Shown in pieces: positions 23,351-30,941 of a stretch of 42,924 nt of DNA. The first letter of the stretch is position 1; each line of letters begins with the position of its first letter. Under the pieces are notes generated by a model, which saw only the letters and a list, made by a program, of their open reading frames with translations, was not told where the DNA came from and did not search any database. A program made the position numbers and the translations under genes. Origin of the DNA: Nonomuraea terrae (lineage in GTDB: Bacteria; Actinomycetota; Actinomycetes; Streptosporangiales; Streptosporangiaceae); NCBI RefSeq assembly GCF_004348995.1, contig NZ_SMKQ01000057.1, positions 1 to 42,924 on the forward strand. The letters are read 5' to 3'.

Positions 23351-24121
23351 GTGGGCTTCAACGAGCTGATCGACAGGCTTGATCACAGTGCCAGCGTCCA
23401 GGCGGCGGGCATCAGCCGCGGTTACGGCGGGCCGCCCCTCCGTGAGGTGAGCGTCACCGCGGGCCTGACCCGCCTGCGCTGCGCCTCCCTGCTCAAGCCG
23501 CTGTACGCCTGGGTGAGCGCGGCCCGCGTTCCGGGCGCGCGCTGGCGCGACCTCGCCGAGCCCGCCGTCGTCGTCTCCTCCAACGCCGACACGATCGGCC
23601 TGTGGCTCGGTGTCGGCCCCCGCGTCATCCTCGACGACCTGTGCGAACGCACCGGCGTGCGGTGGGCGCTGCCCAACGGCGACCCCTCCAGGTTCGGCTC
23701 GGTCGAGGTCACGGCCGCCGAGGTGGCCGCGGCGTACGCGGTGTTCGCCCAGGCCGCCGCCGCGGGCGACCCGGCGGCCTGCGAGGTGCTCGGGTGGATG
23801 CGGCAGGTGAGCGCGTCACAGGCGTTCGGCGCCCGTGAGGCGACGGGCTCGCCGGAGACCGCCGTCAAGTGCGGCTGGTACGGCGCTCCCGACGAGACCA
23901 CCCTCCGTACACACGTGGTGGCCCTTCCGCCGCGCACCGGCGCCAAGGCCACCGTCATCGTCGCGATGACCGCACTGCCGTACACGGGCGCCCGCGACCG
24001 GGAAACGTACCGGACCAAGGTGACCCAGGGCCTGTCGGTCGAGGACGAACACGAAAAGGTCGCCGGCGAGGTCCTGCGCGGCCTGATGTCCACAACCCTC
24101 GCCGAACTGGGACACCGGTAA
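23351..24121 (+). CDS. Penicillin-binding/class A beta-lactamase-like protein, cytoplasmic
   Basis: A 256-residue protein with the three landmarks of the serine beta-lactamase/PBP fold in order: SxxK (Ser46-Lys49 in SLLK), SxN (Ser76-Asn78 in SSN) and a KTG-like box that reads KCG (Lys173-Gly175 in VKCGWYG). There is no signal peptide or lipobox, unlike secreted members, so it may be an intracellular amidase or esterase, or a non-catalytic relative. GTG 23351 is chosen because -10 TACGGT (23338-23343) ends exactly 7 bases upstream, a leaderless arrangement. It starts 18 bases after the tetR stop. The Cys in place of the usual Thr and the cytosolic location are odd. Substrate unknown. Confidence 0.72.
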   Translation: MGFNELIDRLDHSASVQAAGISRGYGGPPLREVSVTAGLTRLRCASLLKPLYAWVSAARVPGARWRDLAEPAVVVSSNADTIGLWLGVGPRVILDDLCERTGVRWALPNGDPSRFGSVEVTAAEVAAAYAVFAQAAAAGDPAACEVLGWMRQVSASQAFGAREATGSPETAVKCGWYGAPDETTLRTHVVALPPRTGAKATVIVAMTALPYTGARDRETYRTKVTQGLSVEDEHEKVAGEVLRGLMSTTLAELGHR

Positions 24122-24417
24122 TCCGACCCGTCGGACCCGTCCGACCGGTTCTACGTGGCCGGCCAGTCCGGTCCGTCGGATCCTTCGACCCGGCCGGCCC
24201 GGCATCTCCACCCGTCCGACCCGGCCACACTCCCGCCCGGCCCACCGGATCCGGGCATCTCGGCGCCGGCAACGCCGTCCCCTCACCCCGGCCCTCAGCC
24301 CACGCAGCCGGGCACACTTCCCGCCGGGCCTCAGCCCGTCCGGCTGGTCCGGGCGGAGTATGATCTCGGCGGGCCGAGGTCGGCGTGCGGGTTCGCGGGT
24401 GGAAAGGCGGGGTTGCC
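24122..24417 (+). other. Intergenic, low-complexity C-rich repeats and a promoter
   Basis: No gene is seen. CCGTCCGACC occurs twice (24137-24146 and 24212-24221) among many GACCCG/GTCCG variants, which looks like slippage-prone low-complexity DNA. Near the end TATGAT (24359-24364) is a good -10 for the metallo-hydrolase gene, giving a leader of about 47 bases that carries GGAAAGG. Confidence 0.5.
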
Positions 24418-25164
24418 GTGAGGGTCACCGTGCTGGGTGGCTGCGGGGCTTGGCCGGCGGCGGGGGAGTCGTGCAGCGGGTACCTGGTCGAAGAGGATGG
24501 GTTCCGGGTTCTTCTCGACATCGGGTACGCGACTCTGCCACGGTTGCTGCACCACGTACGGGCTGCCGAGGTGGATGCGGTGCTGGTCACCCACGGTCAT
24601 CCCGATCACTGCGCCGATCTCAATCCGTTGCTGCGCGCTCGCGTGCTGGGCGACTCGGCGGTGGCGCCGCTGCCGGTTCACGCCCCGCCTGGCGCGCTCG
24701 ACGCCGTTCTGGCTCTGGACGGGCCGCGCATGCTGGCCGGCGGGCTCGTCGCGCACGACCTCGCGCCCGGTGCGCCGCGCGAGATCGGCCCGTTCCGCCT
24801 CGACGTGTTCGACCTGCCGCACCACGTCCCCAACGCGGGGCTCCGGCTGACCGGCGCGAGCGGGCGGGTGCTCGCGTACACCGGCGACACCGGCCCCTCA
24901 CCCGACCTTCTCGCGCTGGCCAGGGACGCGGACCTGTTCCTCGCCGAGGCGACCTACCCGGAGCGGGTGCCCGAGGAGGACGCCCCGTACCTGTCCACCG
25001 CGCGCGAGGCCGGCCGCACCGCGGCGTCGGCGGCCGCCGCGCGGCTCCTGCTCACCCACCTGTGGCCCGACACCCCGGCGGAGCCCGCCCTTGCGGCCGC
25101 CGCGGCGTCCTACGAGGGCGAGCTGTCGGTCGCCGCGCCGGGCGTCACCGTCGACCTGGGCTGA
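24418..25164 (+). CDS. MBL-fold metallo-hydrolase (RNase Z-like/YhfI type)
   Basis: A 248-residue metallo-beta-lactamase-fold protein. The metal motif THGHPDH gives His59, His61, Asp63 and His64; later ligands are in LPHHVPNAG, AYTGDTGPS and LLLTHLWP. The order fits the RNase Z/YhfI-like branch of intracellular hydrolases, often acting on phosphodiesters or nucleotides. GTG 24418 has GGAAAGG about 10 bases upstream; an in-frame GTG at 24385 is less likely because the conserved fold begins directly with RVTVLGGCG. Its last 20 bases overlap the end of the convergent YbgA gene. Confidence 0.85.
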   Translation: MRVTVLGGCGAWPAAGESCSGYLVEEDGFRVLLDIGYATLPRLLHHVRAAEVDAVLVTHGHPDHCADLNPLLRARVLGDSAVAPLPVHAPPGALDAVLALDGPRMLAGGLVAHDLAPGAPREIGPFRLDVFDLPHHVPNAGLRLTGASGRVLAYTGDTGPSPDLLALARDADLFLAEATYPERVPEEDAPYLSTAREAGRTAASAAAARLLLTHLWPDTPAEPALAAAAASYEGELSVAAPGVTVDLG

Positions 25165-25816
25165 GGTCGCCGCGCAGCCCGTCGGGGAAGGGCGCGAAGT
25201 ACGTCTGATCGCGTACGTATCCGCCGGACTCACCCGTGGCGTGCCGGCGCAGCGACGCGGCGGCCTCGCCCAGCGGCACGCGGCCCGCCTGGTAGGCGTC
25301 GATGGCCCGCAGCGCCTGTGCCCGGCGCGCGGGATCGAGCCCGAGCATGCCGAGGCAGTGCTGCAGCACGTTGACGTTCCTGCCGACGGTGACGGGCGCG
25401 GCGAGCGCGCGCTGGAACACCGCCGTGTACTCGGCCGCCACTTCGCCGCGCGGCCGTGTCCCGGCGGCGGCCACCACGCGACCGGCCTCGCGGTAGAGCA
25501 CAGGGTCGTGGGCGAGCAGCTGCATCTTGTGCCGCGCGTGGAAGGCGACCAGATCGCGCGGCAGCCAGTCGCCCTCCAGCAGCGTACGGAGCCGGGCGTG
25601 CGCGAAGACCCGCTCCAGGAAAGCCTCCCGCGGCGCCGGGTCACGCAGCCGCCGCACGTCCTCCTCGTGCAGGCACCCGTCGGCCGCCGGGCCGGGAACC
25701 CAGTCCACGTACGGGGTGAGAGCGTCGATCAGGTCGCCGCCCTCGTCCAGCAGGCCCGCGCGGATCGCCAGGCGAGGGCGTCCGGTCGTCCCGTGATGGA
25801 CGGTCACACCGCTCAT
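25145..25816 (-). CDS. YbgA/DUF1722 protein with remnant DUF523 N terminus
   Basis: A 223-residue protein. Residues about 70-210 are a full DUF1722 (YbgA) domain: FLERVFAHARLRTLLEGDW, VAFHARHKMQLLAHDPVLY, VGRNVNVLQHCLGMLG, then QTYFAPFPDGL at the end. Related proteins usually carry a complete DUF523 domain before it. Here only about 45 residues recall DUF523 (RPRLAIRAGLLDEG and YVDWVPG), and the conserved CLLG cysteine position reads GLLD. The DUF523 half therefore looks collapsed by an internal loss, with the frame kept. YbgA genes often neighbour photolyase genes; none is here. Function of the family is unsettled. Confidence 0.8.
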   Translation of the reverse strand: MSGVTVHHGTTGRPRLAIRAGLLDEGGDLIDALTPYVDWVPGPAADGCLHEEDVRRLRDPAPREAFLERVFAHARLRTLLEGDWLPRDLVAFHARHKMQLLAHDPVLYREAGRVVAAAGTRPRGEVAAEYTAVFQRALAAPVTVGRNVNVLQHCLGMLGLDPARRAQALRAIDAYQAGRVPLGEAAASLRRHATGESGGYVRDQTYFAPFPDGLRGDLSPGRR

Positions 25817-25868
25817 TGCAGCGCGGCGGAACGGCCCCGGGCAACCAAACCCAGGGAGATCCCGCCGG

Positions 25869-25899
25869 TTGACCTGGAGTGAACTCCACTGCGTACGGT
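25869..25899 (+). promoter_or_regulatory. MerR-type promoter/operator with 19-bp spacer
   Basis: -35 TTGACC (25869-25874) and -10 TACGGT (25894-25899) are 19 bases apart, the over-long spacing characteristic of MerR-activated promoters. The spacer contains the dyad TGGAGT-GA-ACTCCA (25875-25888). The SDR start follows 6 bases after the -10, so the message is leaderless. No merR gene is in the window. Confidence 0.75.
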
Positions 25900-25905
25900 G
25901 ATGTC

Positions 25906-26865
25906 ATGAGCACTCCACAGCACAAGATCGGGTCGGGCTTCGGCGCCAGGAGCACGGCGGACGACGTGCTTCACGGGATCGACCTGTCGGGGCAGCTGGC
26001 GATCGTCACCGGCGGCTACTCGGGCCTCGGGCTGGCGACCACCCGCGCCCTCACCCGAGCCGGCGCCCACGTCGTCGTGCCCGCCCGCCGCGTCGGCCCC
26101 GCCAGACAGGCGGTGGAGGGCATCGACGGGGCTGAGGTGGACGAGCTCGACCTGTCCGACCTCGGCAGCGTACGCGCCTTCGCCGAGCGCTTCCTCGCCA
26201 CGGGCCGCAGCGCCGAGATCGTCATCGACAGCGCGGGCATCATGGCCTGCCCCGAGACGCGGGTGGGGCCGGGCTGGGAGGCGCAGTTCGCCACCAACCA
26301 CCTCGGCCACTACGCGCTGGTCAACCTGCTCTGGCCGGCCATCGCGCGCGGCCGGGGCCGGGTGGTGTCGGTGTCGTCCGCCGGGCATCGCCGTACGGGC
26401 ATCCGCTGGGACGACGTGCACTTCGAGCGCGACTACGACAAGTGGGTCGCGTACGGCCAGTCGAAGACGGCGAACGTGCTGTTCGCCGTGCACCTCGACC
26501 GGCTCGCCCGCGACCAGGGCGTACGCGCGTTCGCTCTGCACCCGGGCGGCATCCTCACGCCGCTCCAGCGTCACCTCGCCAAGGAGGAGATGGTGGCGGC
26601 GGGCTGGATCGACGAGGAGGGCAACCCGGTGGAGCCCAGCTTCAAGACGCCCGAGCAGGGCGCGGCCACCCAGGTGTGGGCGGCCACGTCACCGCAGCTG
26701 GCGGGCATGGGCGGCGTCTACTGCGAGGACTGCGACATCGCCGAGGTCACCCCCGCGGCCGCGCGGTCGGGCGTGCGCGACCACGCCGTCGACCCCGAGC
26801 AGGCGGCCCGCCTGTGGGCGCTCTCCGCCGAACTCACGGGCATCGACGCCTTCACCGCCCACTGA
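25906..26865 (+). CDS. Short-chain dehydrogenase/reductase (retinol dehydrogenase-like)
   Basis: A 319-residue classical SDR. The NAD(P) loop TGGYSGLG is at 35-42, the Ser of VVSVSSAGHRR and the Tyr/Lys pair in YGQSKTANVLF form the catalytic triad, and LHPGGILTPL follows. The long C terminus and the SAGHRR pattern place it near retinol dehydrogenase/WW-oxidoreductase-like SDRs, which reduce diverse carbonyls. It is transcribed from a MerR-type promoter without a 5' leader, so expression is probably inducible by a small hydrophobic compound or stress signal. Start ATG 25906; the alternative upstream GTG region lies within the promoter. Substrate unknown. Confidence 0.88.
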   Translation: MSTPQHKIGSGFGARSTADDVLHGIDLSGQLAIVTGGYSGLGLATTRALTRAGAHVVVPARRVGPARQAVEGIDGAEVDELDLSDLGSVRAFAERFLATGRSAEIVIDSAGIMACPETRVGPGWEAQFATNHLGHYALVNLLWPAIARGRGRVVSVSSAGHRRTGIRWDDVHFERDYDKWVAYGQSKTANVLFAVHLDRLARDQGVRAFALHPGGILTPLQRHLAKEEMVAAGWIDEEGNPVEPSFKTPEQGAATQVWAATSPQLAGMGGVYCEDCDIAEVTPAAARSGVRDHAVDPEQAARLWALSAELTGIDAFTAH

Positions 26866-26921
26866 GCCGCCCACTGAGCCGCCCGCTCGGTTCACCCGGC
26901 GAGCCGCCCGCTCCCTGGGGG

Positions 26922-27593
26922 TCACCGTTTCATCGCGCCGTCGGCGATGGCGTCGGCGGCCTCGCCGATGGCCACGCCGACGATCTCCAGCCGGCGTACG
27001 AGCTCGCGCTCCTTCATCGTGTCCGCCGTGATCTCCCCGGAGTAGATCCGCGAGATCTCGTACTGGTACATCTTCCGGATCACCCCGCCCACCTTCTTCG
27101 CCTCCAGAGCGTTCAGGATGACCACCGAGGGACGGGAGGCGAGGTCGCGGACGGCGCCCTCCAGCGCCTCGATGCCCGCGATGACCTGGTCCAGCATGGG
27201 GGAGAAACGAATCTGGTCGGGCACCCGGTAGAGGTGCGACTCGCGGACGAAGTCGCGCAACGAGTCCAGCACGTCGTCGATCGAGCGCGACAGCCGGAAG
27301 AGGTCCTCCCGGTCGATGGGGGTGACGAGGGCATTCTTGAGCTCCTCGACCAGGCGGCCGCGTTCCTCGTCGCCGAGGTGCTCGATCGAGCGCATCTGCT
27401 CGTGCGCGCCCGTCCTGCCGACCTCCCCGCCGATCATGGCCATGGCCAGCCAGGCGCCCTCCTTGGTGGCCTGCAACTGTCCGAGCAGCGCCTCCGTGAG
27501 GGCGCTGTCCATGCGACCGGTCATCAGGTCGCGGATGCGCCGCAATCTCTTCATCGCCCTCCCGCTTCCGAGGAGCGCGTCTCGATGAGACAT
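26922..27593 (-). CDS. DUF47/PhoU-like protein, partner of Pit phosphate transporter
   Basis: A 223-residue all-helical DUF47 protein, the PhoU-like family that accompanies Pit transporters and probably tunes phosphate uptake. Typical segments are LEELKNALVTPIDREDLFRL-type (here VEELKNALVTPIDREDLF), SIDDVLDSLRDFV and LEAKKVGGVIRKMYQYE. It lies 33 bases downstream of the Pit gene on the same strand. Start ATG 27593 has GAAGGAG about 5 bases upstream; the inner Met at 27554 has its G-run only 2 bases away. It ends convergently with the SDR gene, with 56 bases between. Confidence 0.92.
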   Translation of the reverse strand: MSHRDALLGSGRAMKRLRRIRDLMTGRMDSALTEALLGQLQATKEGAWLAMAMIGGEVGRTGAHEQMRSIEHLGDEERGRLVEELKNALVTPIDREDLFRLSRSIDDVLDSLRDFVRESHLYRVPDQIRFSPMLDQVIAGIEALEGAVRDLASRPSVVILNALEAKKVGGVIRKMYQYEISRIYSGEITADTMKERELVRRLEIVGVAIGEAADAIADGAMKR

Positions 27594-27626
27594 GCCACTC
27601 CTTCCACGGCGCTCACGCGCCCCTTC

Positions 27627-28592
27627 TCATGACACTTCCAAGCTCGCGAAACCCTTCACCAGCAGGGCGAGGCACCATCCCAGCACTCCGCTCGCGGGCA
27701 ACGTCATCAGCCAGGCCGCGGCGATCTTCGTGGCGGCGTACCAGCGGACCCGGCCGCCGCCGTGGGAGACGCCCGCGCCGATGAGGCCGCCCGCGACGGC
27801 CTGGGTCATGCTCACCGGCATGCCGACGGCGGCGCACGCCATCACCGCGGCCCCGGCGCCGAACTCGGCGGCCACGCCGTGCGGGGGCCTGGAGACGATG
27901 ATCTCCCGGCTCAGGGTCCGGCCCGCCTTGGGCAGCCCGTACATGGTGCCGAGCCCGAACAGCACGGCCACCAGCACCGTGTACTCCACCGGCGCTCCTG
28001 AGAAGCCGAGCGCCACCATGAACACGGCCAGCATCTTCTGCCCGTCGTTGGCCGCGTACGCGATTGTCTGGATCAGGAAGCCGGCCCAGTGCCAGTGCCG
28101 CAGCGCCGAGGCCTTCGCCGTGGCCACCAGCACCCGGATCATCGCCCACCCCAGCAGCCCCCCCACGATCGGAGCCGCCACCCCGAACGCCAGCACCAGC
28201 GCCACCGAGCCAGGGGAGACCGGCAGCCCCCAGCCCAGCCCGGCGCCCGTCAGGCCGCCCACGATGGCCAGGGTGAGGCTGGTCGGCCGCCCCATCATGC
28301 TGAGCAGCATCACCACGGCCAGCGAGGCGACCACCGCGATGGCCATCGCGATCCGCCCGCCCGGATCCTCGAACGACGCCAGCCTGGTCACGAACGTCAG
28401 CGCCACCTGGTGCGTGAAGAGGGGGATGACCGCCACCAGCACGACGAGGGTGAGGATCCCGGTCGCGGGGCGCACCGTGGGCAGCTTGAGGCCGGTCGCA
28501 AGGAGGGCGCCGCCGTCGTTCGTCCCGGACACAACGGCGAACAGGCCAGCGATCAGGGCCAGCACGACGACGTCCAACGGCACGCGCTCCAT
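27627..28592 (-). CDS. Pit-family inorganic phosphate transporter
   Basis: A 321-residue membrane protein of the PiT family. The two inverted-repeat signatures are present: GTNDGG at 23-28 and YAANDGQKM near 179-187. About nine to ten helices. It imports phosphate (as metal-phosphate) with H+. It is first of a two-gene operon with the DUF47 regulator. ATG 28592 is used, with a G-rich stretch upstream. A better-placed AGGAGAG precedes an out-of-frame ATG at 28620, so a short leader ORF cannot be excluded. No GTTCACC-type Pho boxes were seen upstream, in line with low-affinity constitutive Pit genes. Confidence 0.92.
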   Translation of the reverse strand: MERVPLDVVVLALIAGLFAVVSGTNDGGALLATGLKLPTVRPATGILTLVVLVAVIPLFTHQVALTFVTRLASFEDPGGRIAMAIAVVASLAVVMLLSMMGRPTSLTLAIVGGLTGAGLGWGLPVSPGSVALVLAFGVAAPIVGGLLGWAMIRVLVATAKASALRHWHWAGFLIQTIAYAANDGQKMLAVFMVALGFSGAPVEYTVLVAVLFGLGTMYGLPKAGRTLSREIIVSRPPHGVAAEFGAGAAVMACAAVGMPVSMTQAVAGGLIGAGVSHGGGRVRWYAATKIAAAWLMTLPASGVLGWCLALLVKGFASLEVS

Positions 28593-28850
28593 CCCGCCCC
28601 ACCCGCCAGGGGCGGGACATGCTCCACTCTCCTACGACCTTGGAAGGCTCACTCATGCCCGAGAAAGGCGGCAGTAGTTCCCCGTCCTGCCACCCCCGAA
28701 CTCTGGTGTTTTGCTCCGTAATGTCAGATAACTACCCGAAATTGGGCGAAAGACCCGCGGCCCCGAAGCGCTCACCGGGAGGCCGTCACCGCGGGTACCC
28801 TCGATCGAGGCCCAGGAGCCGCCACCGTCCACGTCCGCGAGAGTGAAGTC

Positions 28851-29705
28851 ATGACCAGCCCCGCCGCATACATCCTGACGCTGTCCTGCCCCGACCGCCC
28901 CGGCGTGGTGGCCGCCGTCTCGGGCCTGCTGGCGGGCCGCGGATGCAACATCATCGAGAGCCAGCAGTTCGGCGACCGGGTGGCCGAGCGGTTCTTCATG
29001 CGGGTGCAGTTCGCGGCGCCGCCCGGAGAGGACGATCTCAACGCCGCCTTCGCCGCGCTCGCGCCCGACTTCGGCATGGAGTTCACCCTGCGCGACGTGG
29101 CCAGGAAGCCGCGGGTGCTGATCATGGTGAGCAAGTTCGACCACTGCCTGAACGACCTGCTCTACCGGGTGCGCTCCAAGGCCCTCGACATCGAGATCGC
29201 CGCCGTCGTCTCCAACCACCCCGACCTGCGGCCGCTCACGCAGTCGTACGGCATCGACTACCACCACCTGCCGGTCACCCCGGAGACCAAGGCCCGGCAG
29301 GAGGCCGAGGTGCTGGCGCTGGTCGAGCACTACCAGGTCGACCTCGTCGTGCTGGCCCGCTACATGCAGGTGTTGTCGGAGGACCTCTGCGCGAAGCTGG
29401 CGGGGCGGGCCATCAACATCCACCACTCGTTCCTGCCGTCGTTCAAGGGCGCCAAGCCGTATCACCAGGCCTACGACCGCGGCGTCAAGCTCATCGGCGC
29501 CACGGCCCACTACGTGACCTCCGACCTCGACGAGGGGCCGATCATCGAGCAGGAGGTGGCCCGGGTCAACCACAGCCACTCGCCTGAGGACCTGGTGGCG
29601 ATCGGCCGCGACGTGGAGTCGCTGGTGCTGGCCCGCGCGGTCAAGTGGCACGCCGAGCAGCGCGTCCTCCTCGACGGCCACAAGACGGTCATCTTCCCGC
29701 GCTAA
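28851..29705 (+). CDS. purU: Formyltetrahydrofolate deformylase
   Basis: A 284-residue PurU. The N-terminal ACT domain (about 5-80, SCPDRPGVVAAVSGLLAGRG) is followed by a formyltransferase-fold catalytic domain (about 88-284) with INIHHSFLPSFKG and LDEGPIIEQ, giving Asn189, His191 and Asp227. It hydrolyses 10-formyl-tetrahydrofolate to formate and tetrahydrofolate, balancing one-carbon pools and supplying formate for PurT. Length and motifs are normal. ATG 28851 has GAGAGTGAAG just upstream. It is monocistronic, facing the VOC gene, with a terminator-like hairpin between them. Confidence 0.96.
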   Translation: MTSPAAYILTLSCPDRPGVVAAVSGLLAGRGCNIIESQQFGDRVAERFFMRVQFAAPPGEDDLNAAFAALAPDFGMEFTLRDVARKPRVLIMVSKFDHCLNDLLYRVRSKALDIEIAAVVSNHPDLRPLTQSYGIDYHHLPVTPETKARQEAEVLALVEHYQVDLVVLARYMQVLSEDLCAKLAGRAINIHHSFLPSFKGAKPYHQAYDRGVKLIGATAHYVTSDLDEGPIIEQEVARVNHSHSPEDLVAIGRDVESLVLARAVKWHAEQRVLLDGHKTVIFPR

Positions 29706-29751
29706 CGCCCGCCGGCGAGGGCCGGCGCTAGCGACGGCCGGCGACGGCCGG

Positions 29752-29776
29752 CCGAGTGGGTGAACGACCCGCTCGG
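29752..29776. terminator. Bidirectional terminator-like hairpin between purU and VOC genes
   Basis: A 10-bp stem, CCGAGTGGGT (29752-29761) with ACCCGCTCGG (29767-29776), with one T-G wobble and a 5-base loop, in the 84-base convergent gap. It is preceded by tandem GCGACGGCCG copies (about 29731-29750). There is no T-run, usual for actinomycetes. Confidence 0.5.
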
Positions 29777-29789
29777 CTCGGCCGGAGCT

Positions 29790-30137
29790 TCACGGGCGGT
29801 ATGTGCCGAAGTGCCACAGGTTGCCCTGCGGGTCCTTGCAGGCGTACTCGCGGGAGCCGTACGGCTGGTCCACGAGCTCCATGGTGACCACCGCGCCGGC
29901 GGCCTTCGCCCGGTCGTGGTGGGCGTCGACGTCGTCGACCGCGACGTAGATCCCCGGCCCTCCCGGTGTCCCCCGGCCGAGCATGACGATGTCGTCGCCG
30001 ACGAGCAGCTCGGCGTGGTGGACGGTGCCCGAGTCGTCCTTGGACGCCTCGTGCACGCGGAACCCGAACGCGGCGGTGAGGAAGTCGATCGCGGCCTGGC
30101 AGTCGTGACTGCGAGCCAGTGCGTAAACAGTGCGCAT
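29790..30137 (-). CDS. VOC-superfamily (glyoxalase-like) protein
   Basis: A 115-residue vicinal-oxygen-chelate protein with the typical two beta-alpha-beta-beta-beta modules: YALARSHDCQAAIDFLTAAF at the start and the terminal signature CKDPQGNLWHFGTY. It resembles PhnB/glyoxalase-like proteins often encoded beside AraC regulators. It is last in a minus-strand operon with the AraC gene, whose stop is 4 bases upstream of this ATG. It may bind a small molecule or confer resistance; no catalytic assignment is possible because metal ligands are not all evident. Confidence 0.87.
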   Translation of the reverse strand: MRTVYALARSHDCQAAIDFLTAAFGFRVHEASKDDSGTVHHAELLVGDDIVMLGRGTPGGPGIYVAVDDVDAHHDRAKAAGAVVTMELVDQPYGSREYACKDPQGNLWHFGTYRP

Positions 30138-30141
30138 GACC

Positions 30142-30933
30142 TCAGGATGCCGAGCCCGCGCCGGCCGGTCTTGGACGAATCTGACCTGGCGTCATGTCGC
30201 CCAGCACCCGGAACTCCCGGTTCATGTGTGCCTGGTCGTAGAAGCCGCACGCGGCGGCGGCCTCGGCGATGGCAACGCCCGACCACAGCAGCCGCCGCGC
30301 CCGCGCGAACCTGATCACCCGGGCCGCCGTCTTCGGCGGCAGCCCCACCTGGTCGTGGAAGCGGGCGACGAGATGGCGGTGGCTCCAGCCGAGCTCCCCG
30401 GCCAGCGACGACACGCTCACCCGCCCGCCGGACTCCAGCAGGCGCGCCCACGCCCACGGCACCTCCGGCCGCAGCGGGGGACCGGCCGCGATACGCTCAC
30501 GCAGCAGCCGGTCGGTGAGCGCCAGCCGCTCCCGCCACGACGGCGTGCCGGCCAGCCGCTCGACGAGCAGGCCGGCCCACGGCCCCAGCAGGTCGCTCAC
30601 CGGCACGACCAGGTTCGTCAGGTGGCGCATCGGGACGCCGTACAACCTCCTGGCCCCGAACGGCGTGAGCACCGCCTCGACGCCCTCGATCGGCCCGGCC
30701 GTGCGCGTGACGATGAACCGGTCGCCGAGCCCGCCCGTGAACGCCGTGACCGGCCGCCCGCCGGCCTCCATCGGCGCGCCGAACGCCAGCACGAGCACCG
30801 CCCCCGGCATGGCCGCCTCCGACCGCGTCACCGGCGCCGCGTAGTGCTCGCGGAACGCGCACAGCCGCGTGACGTACGGCCGGAGCGCGGCGCTGGGGGC
30901 GGCCTCCACCATGACGGGCCCCGGCGCGCTCAT
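30142..30933 (-). CDS. AraC-family transcriptional regulator
   Basis: A 263-residue protein. The N-terminal sensor domain (about 1-150) contains AMPGAVLVLAFGAPMEAGG and LTPFGARRLYGVPM. The C-terminal AraC DNA-binding region (about 160-255) contains SSLAGELGWSHRHLVARF and AAAACGFYDQAHMNREFR, the two HTH units. It lies 8 bases after the prolyl oligopeptidase stop and 4 bases before the VOC gene, so it is the middle gene of an operon. It probably controls the VOC gene or itself in response to a small molecule. ATG 30933 is used; an in-frame GTG a few codons upstream is possible. Confidence 0.88.
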   Translation of the reverse strand: MSAPGPVMVEAAPSAALRPYVTRLCAFREHYAAPVTRSEAAMPGAVLVLAFGAPMEAGGRPVTAFTGGLGDRFIVTRTAGPIEGVEAVLTPFGARRLYGVPMRHLTNLVVPVSDLLGPWAGLLVERLAGTPSWRERLALTDRLLRERIAAGPPLRPEVPWAWARLLESGGRVSVSSLAGELGWSHRHLVARFHDQVGLPPKTAARVIRFARARRLLWSGVAIAEAAAACGFYDQAHMNREFRVLGDMTPGQIRPRPAGAGSAS

Positions 30934-30941
30934 GGTCTCGA

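Noticed and set aside
28596..28620. Short leader ORF before the Pit gene (AGGAGAG then ATG at 28620)
   Set aside because: Only a single good RBS supports it; its frame runs on as a shadow of the Pit gene, so I could not support it as a gene.
28593..28850. Possible Pho box upstream of pit or purU
   Set aside because: No GTTCACC-type direct repeats found.
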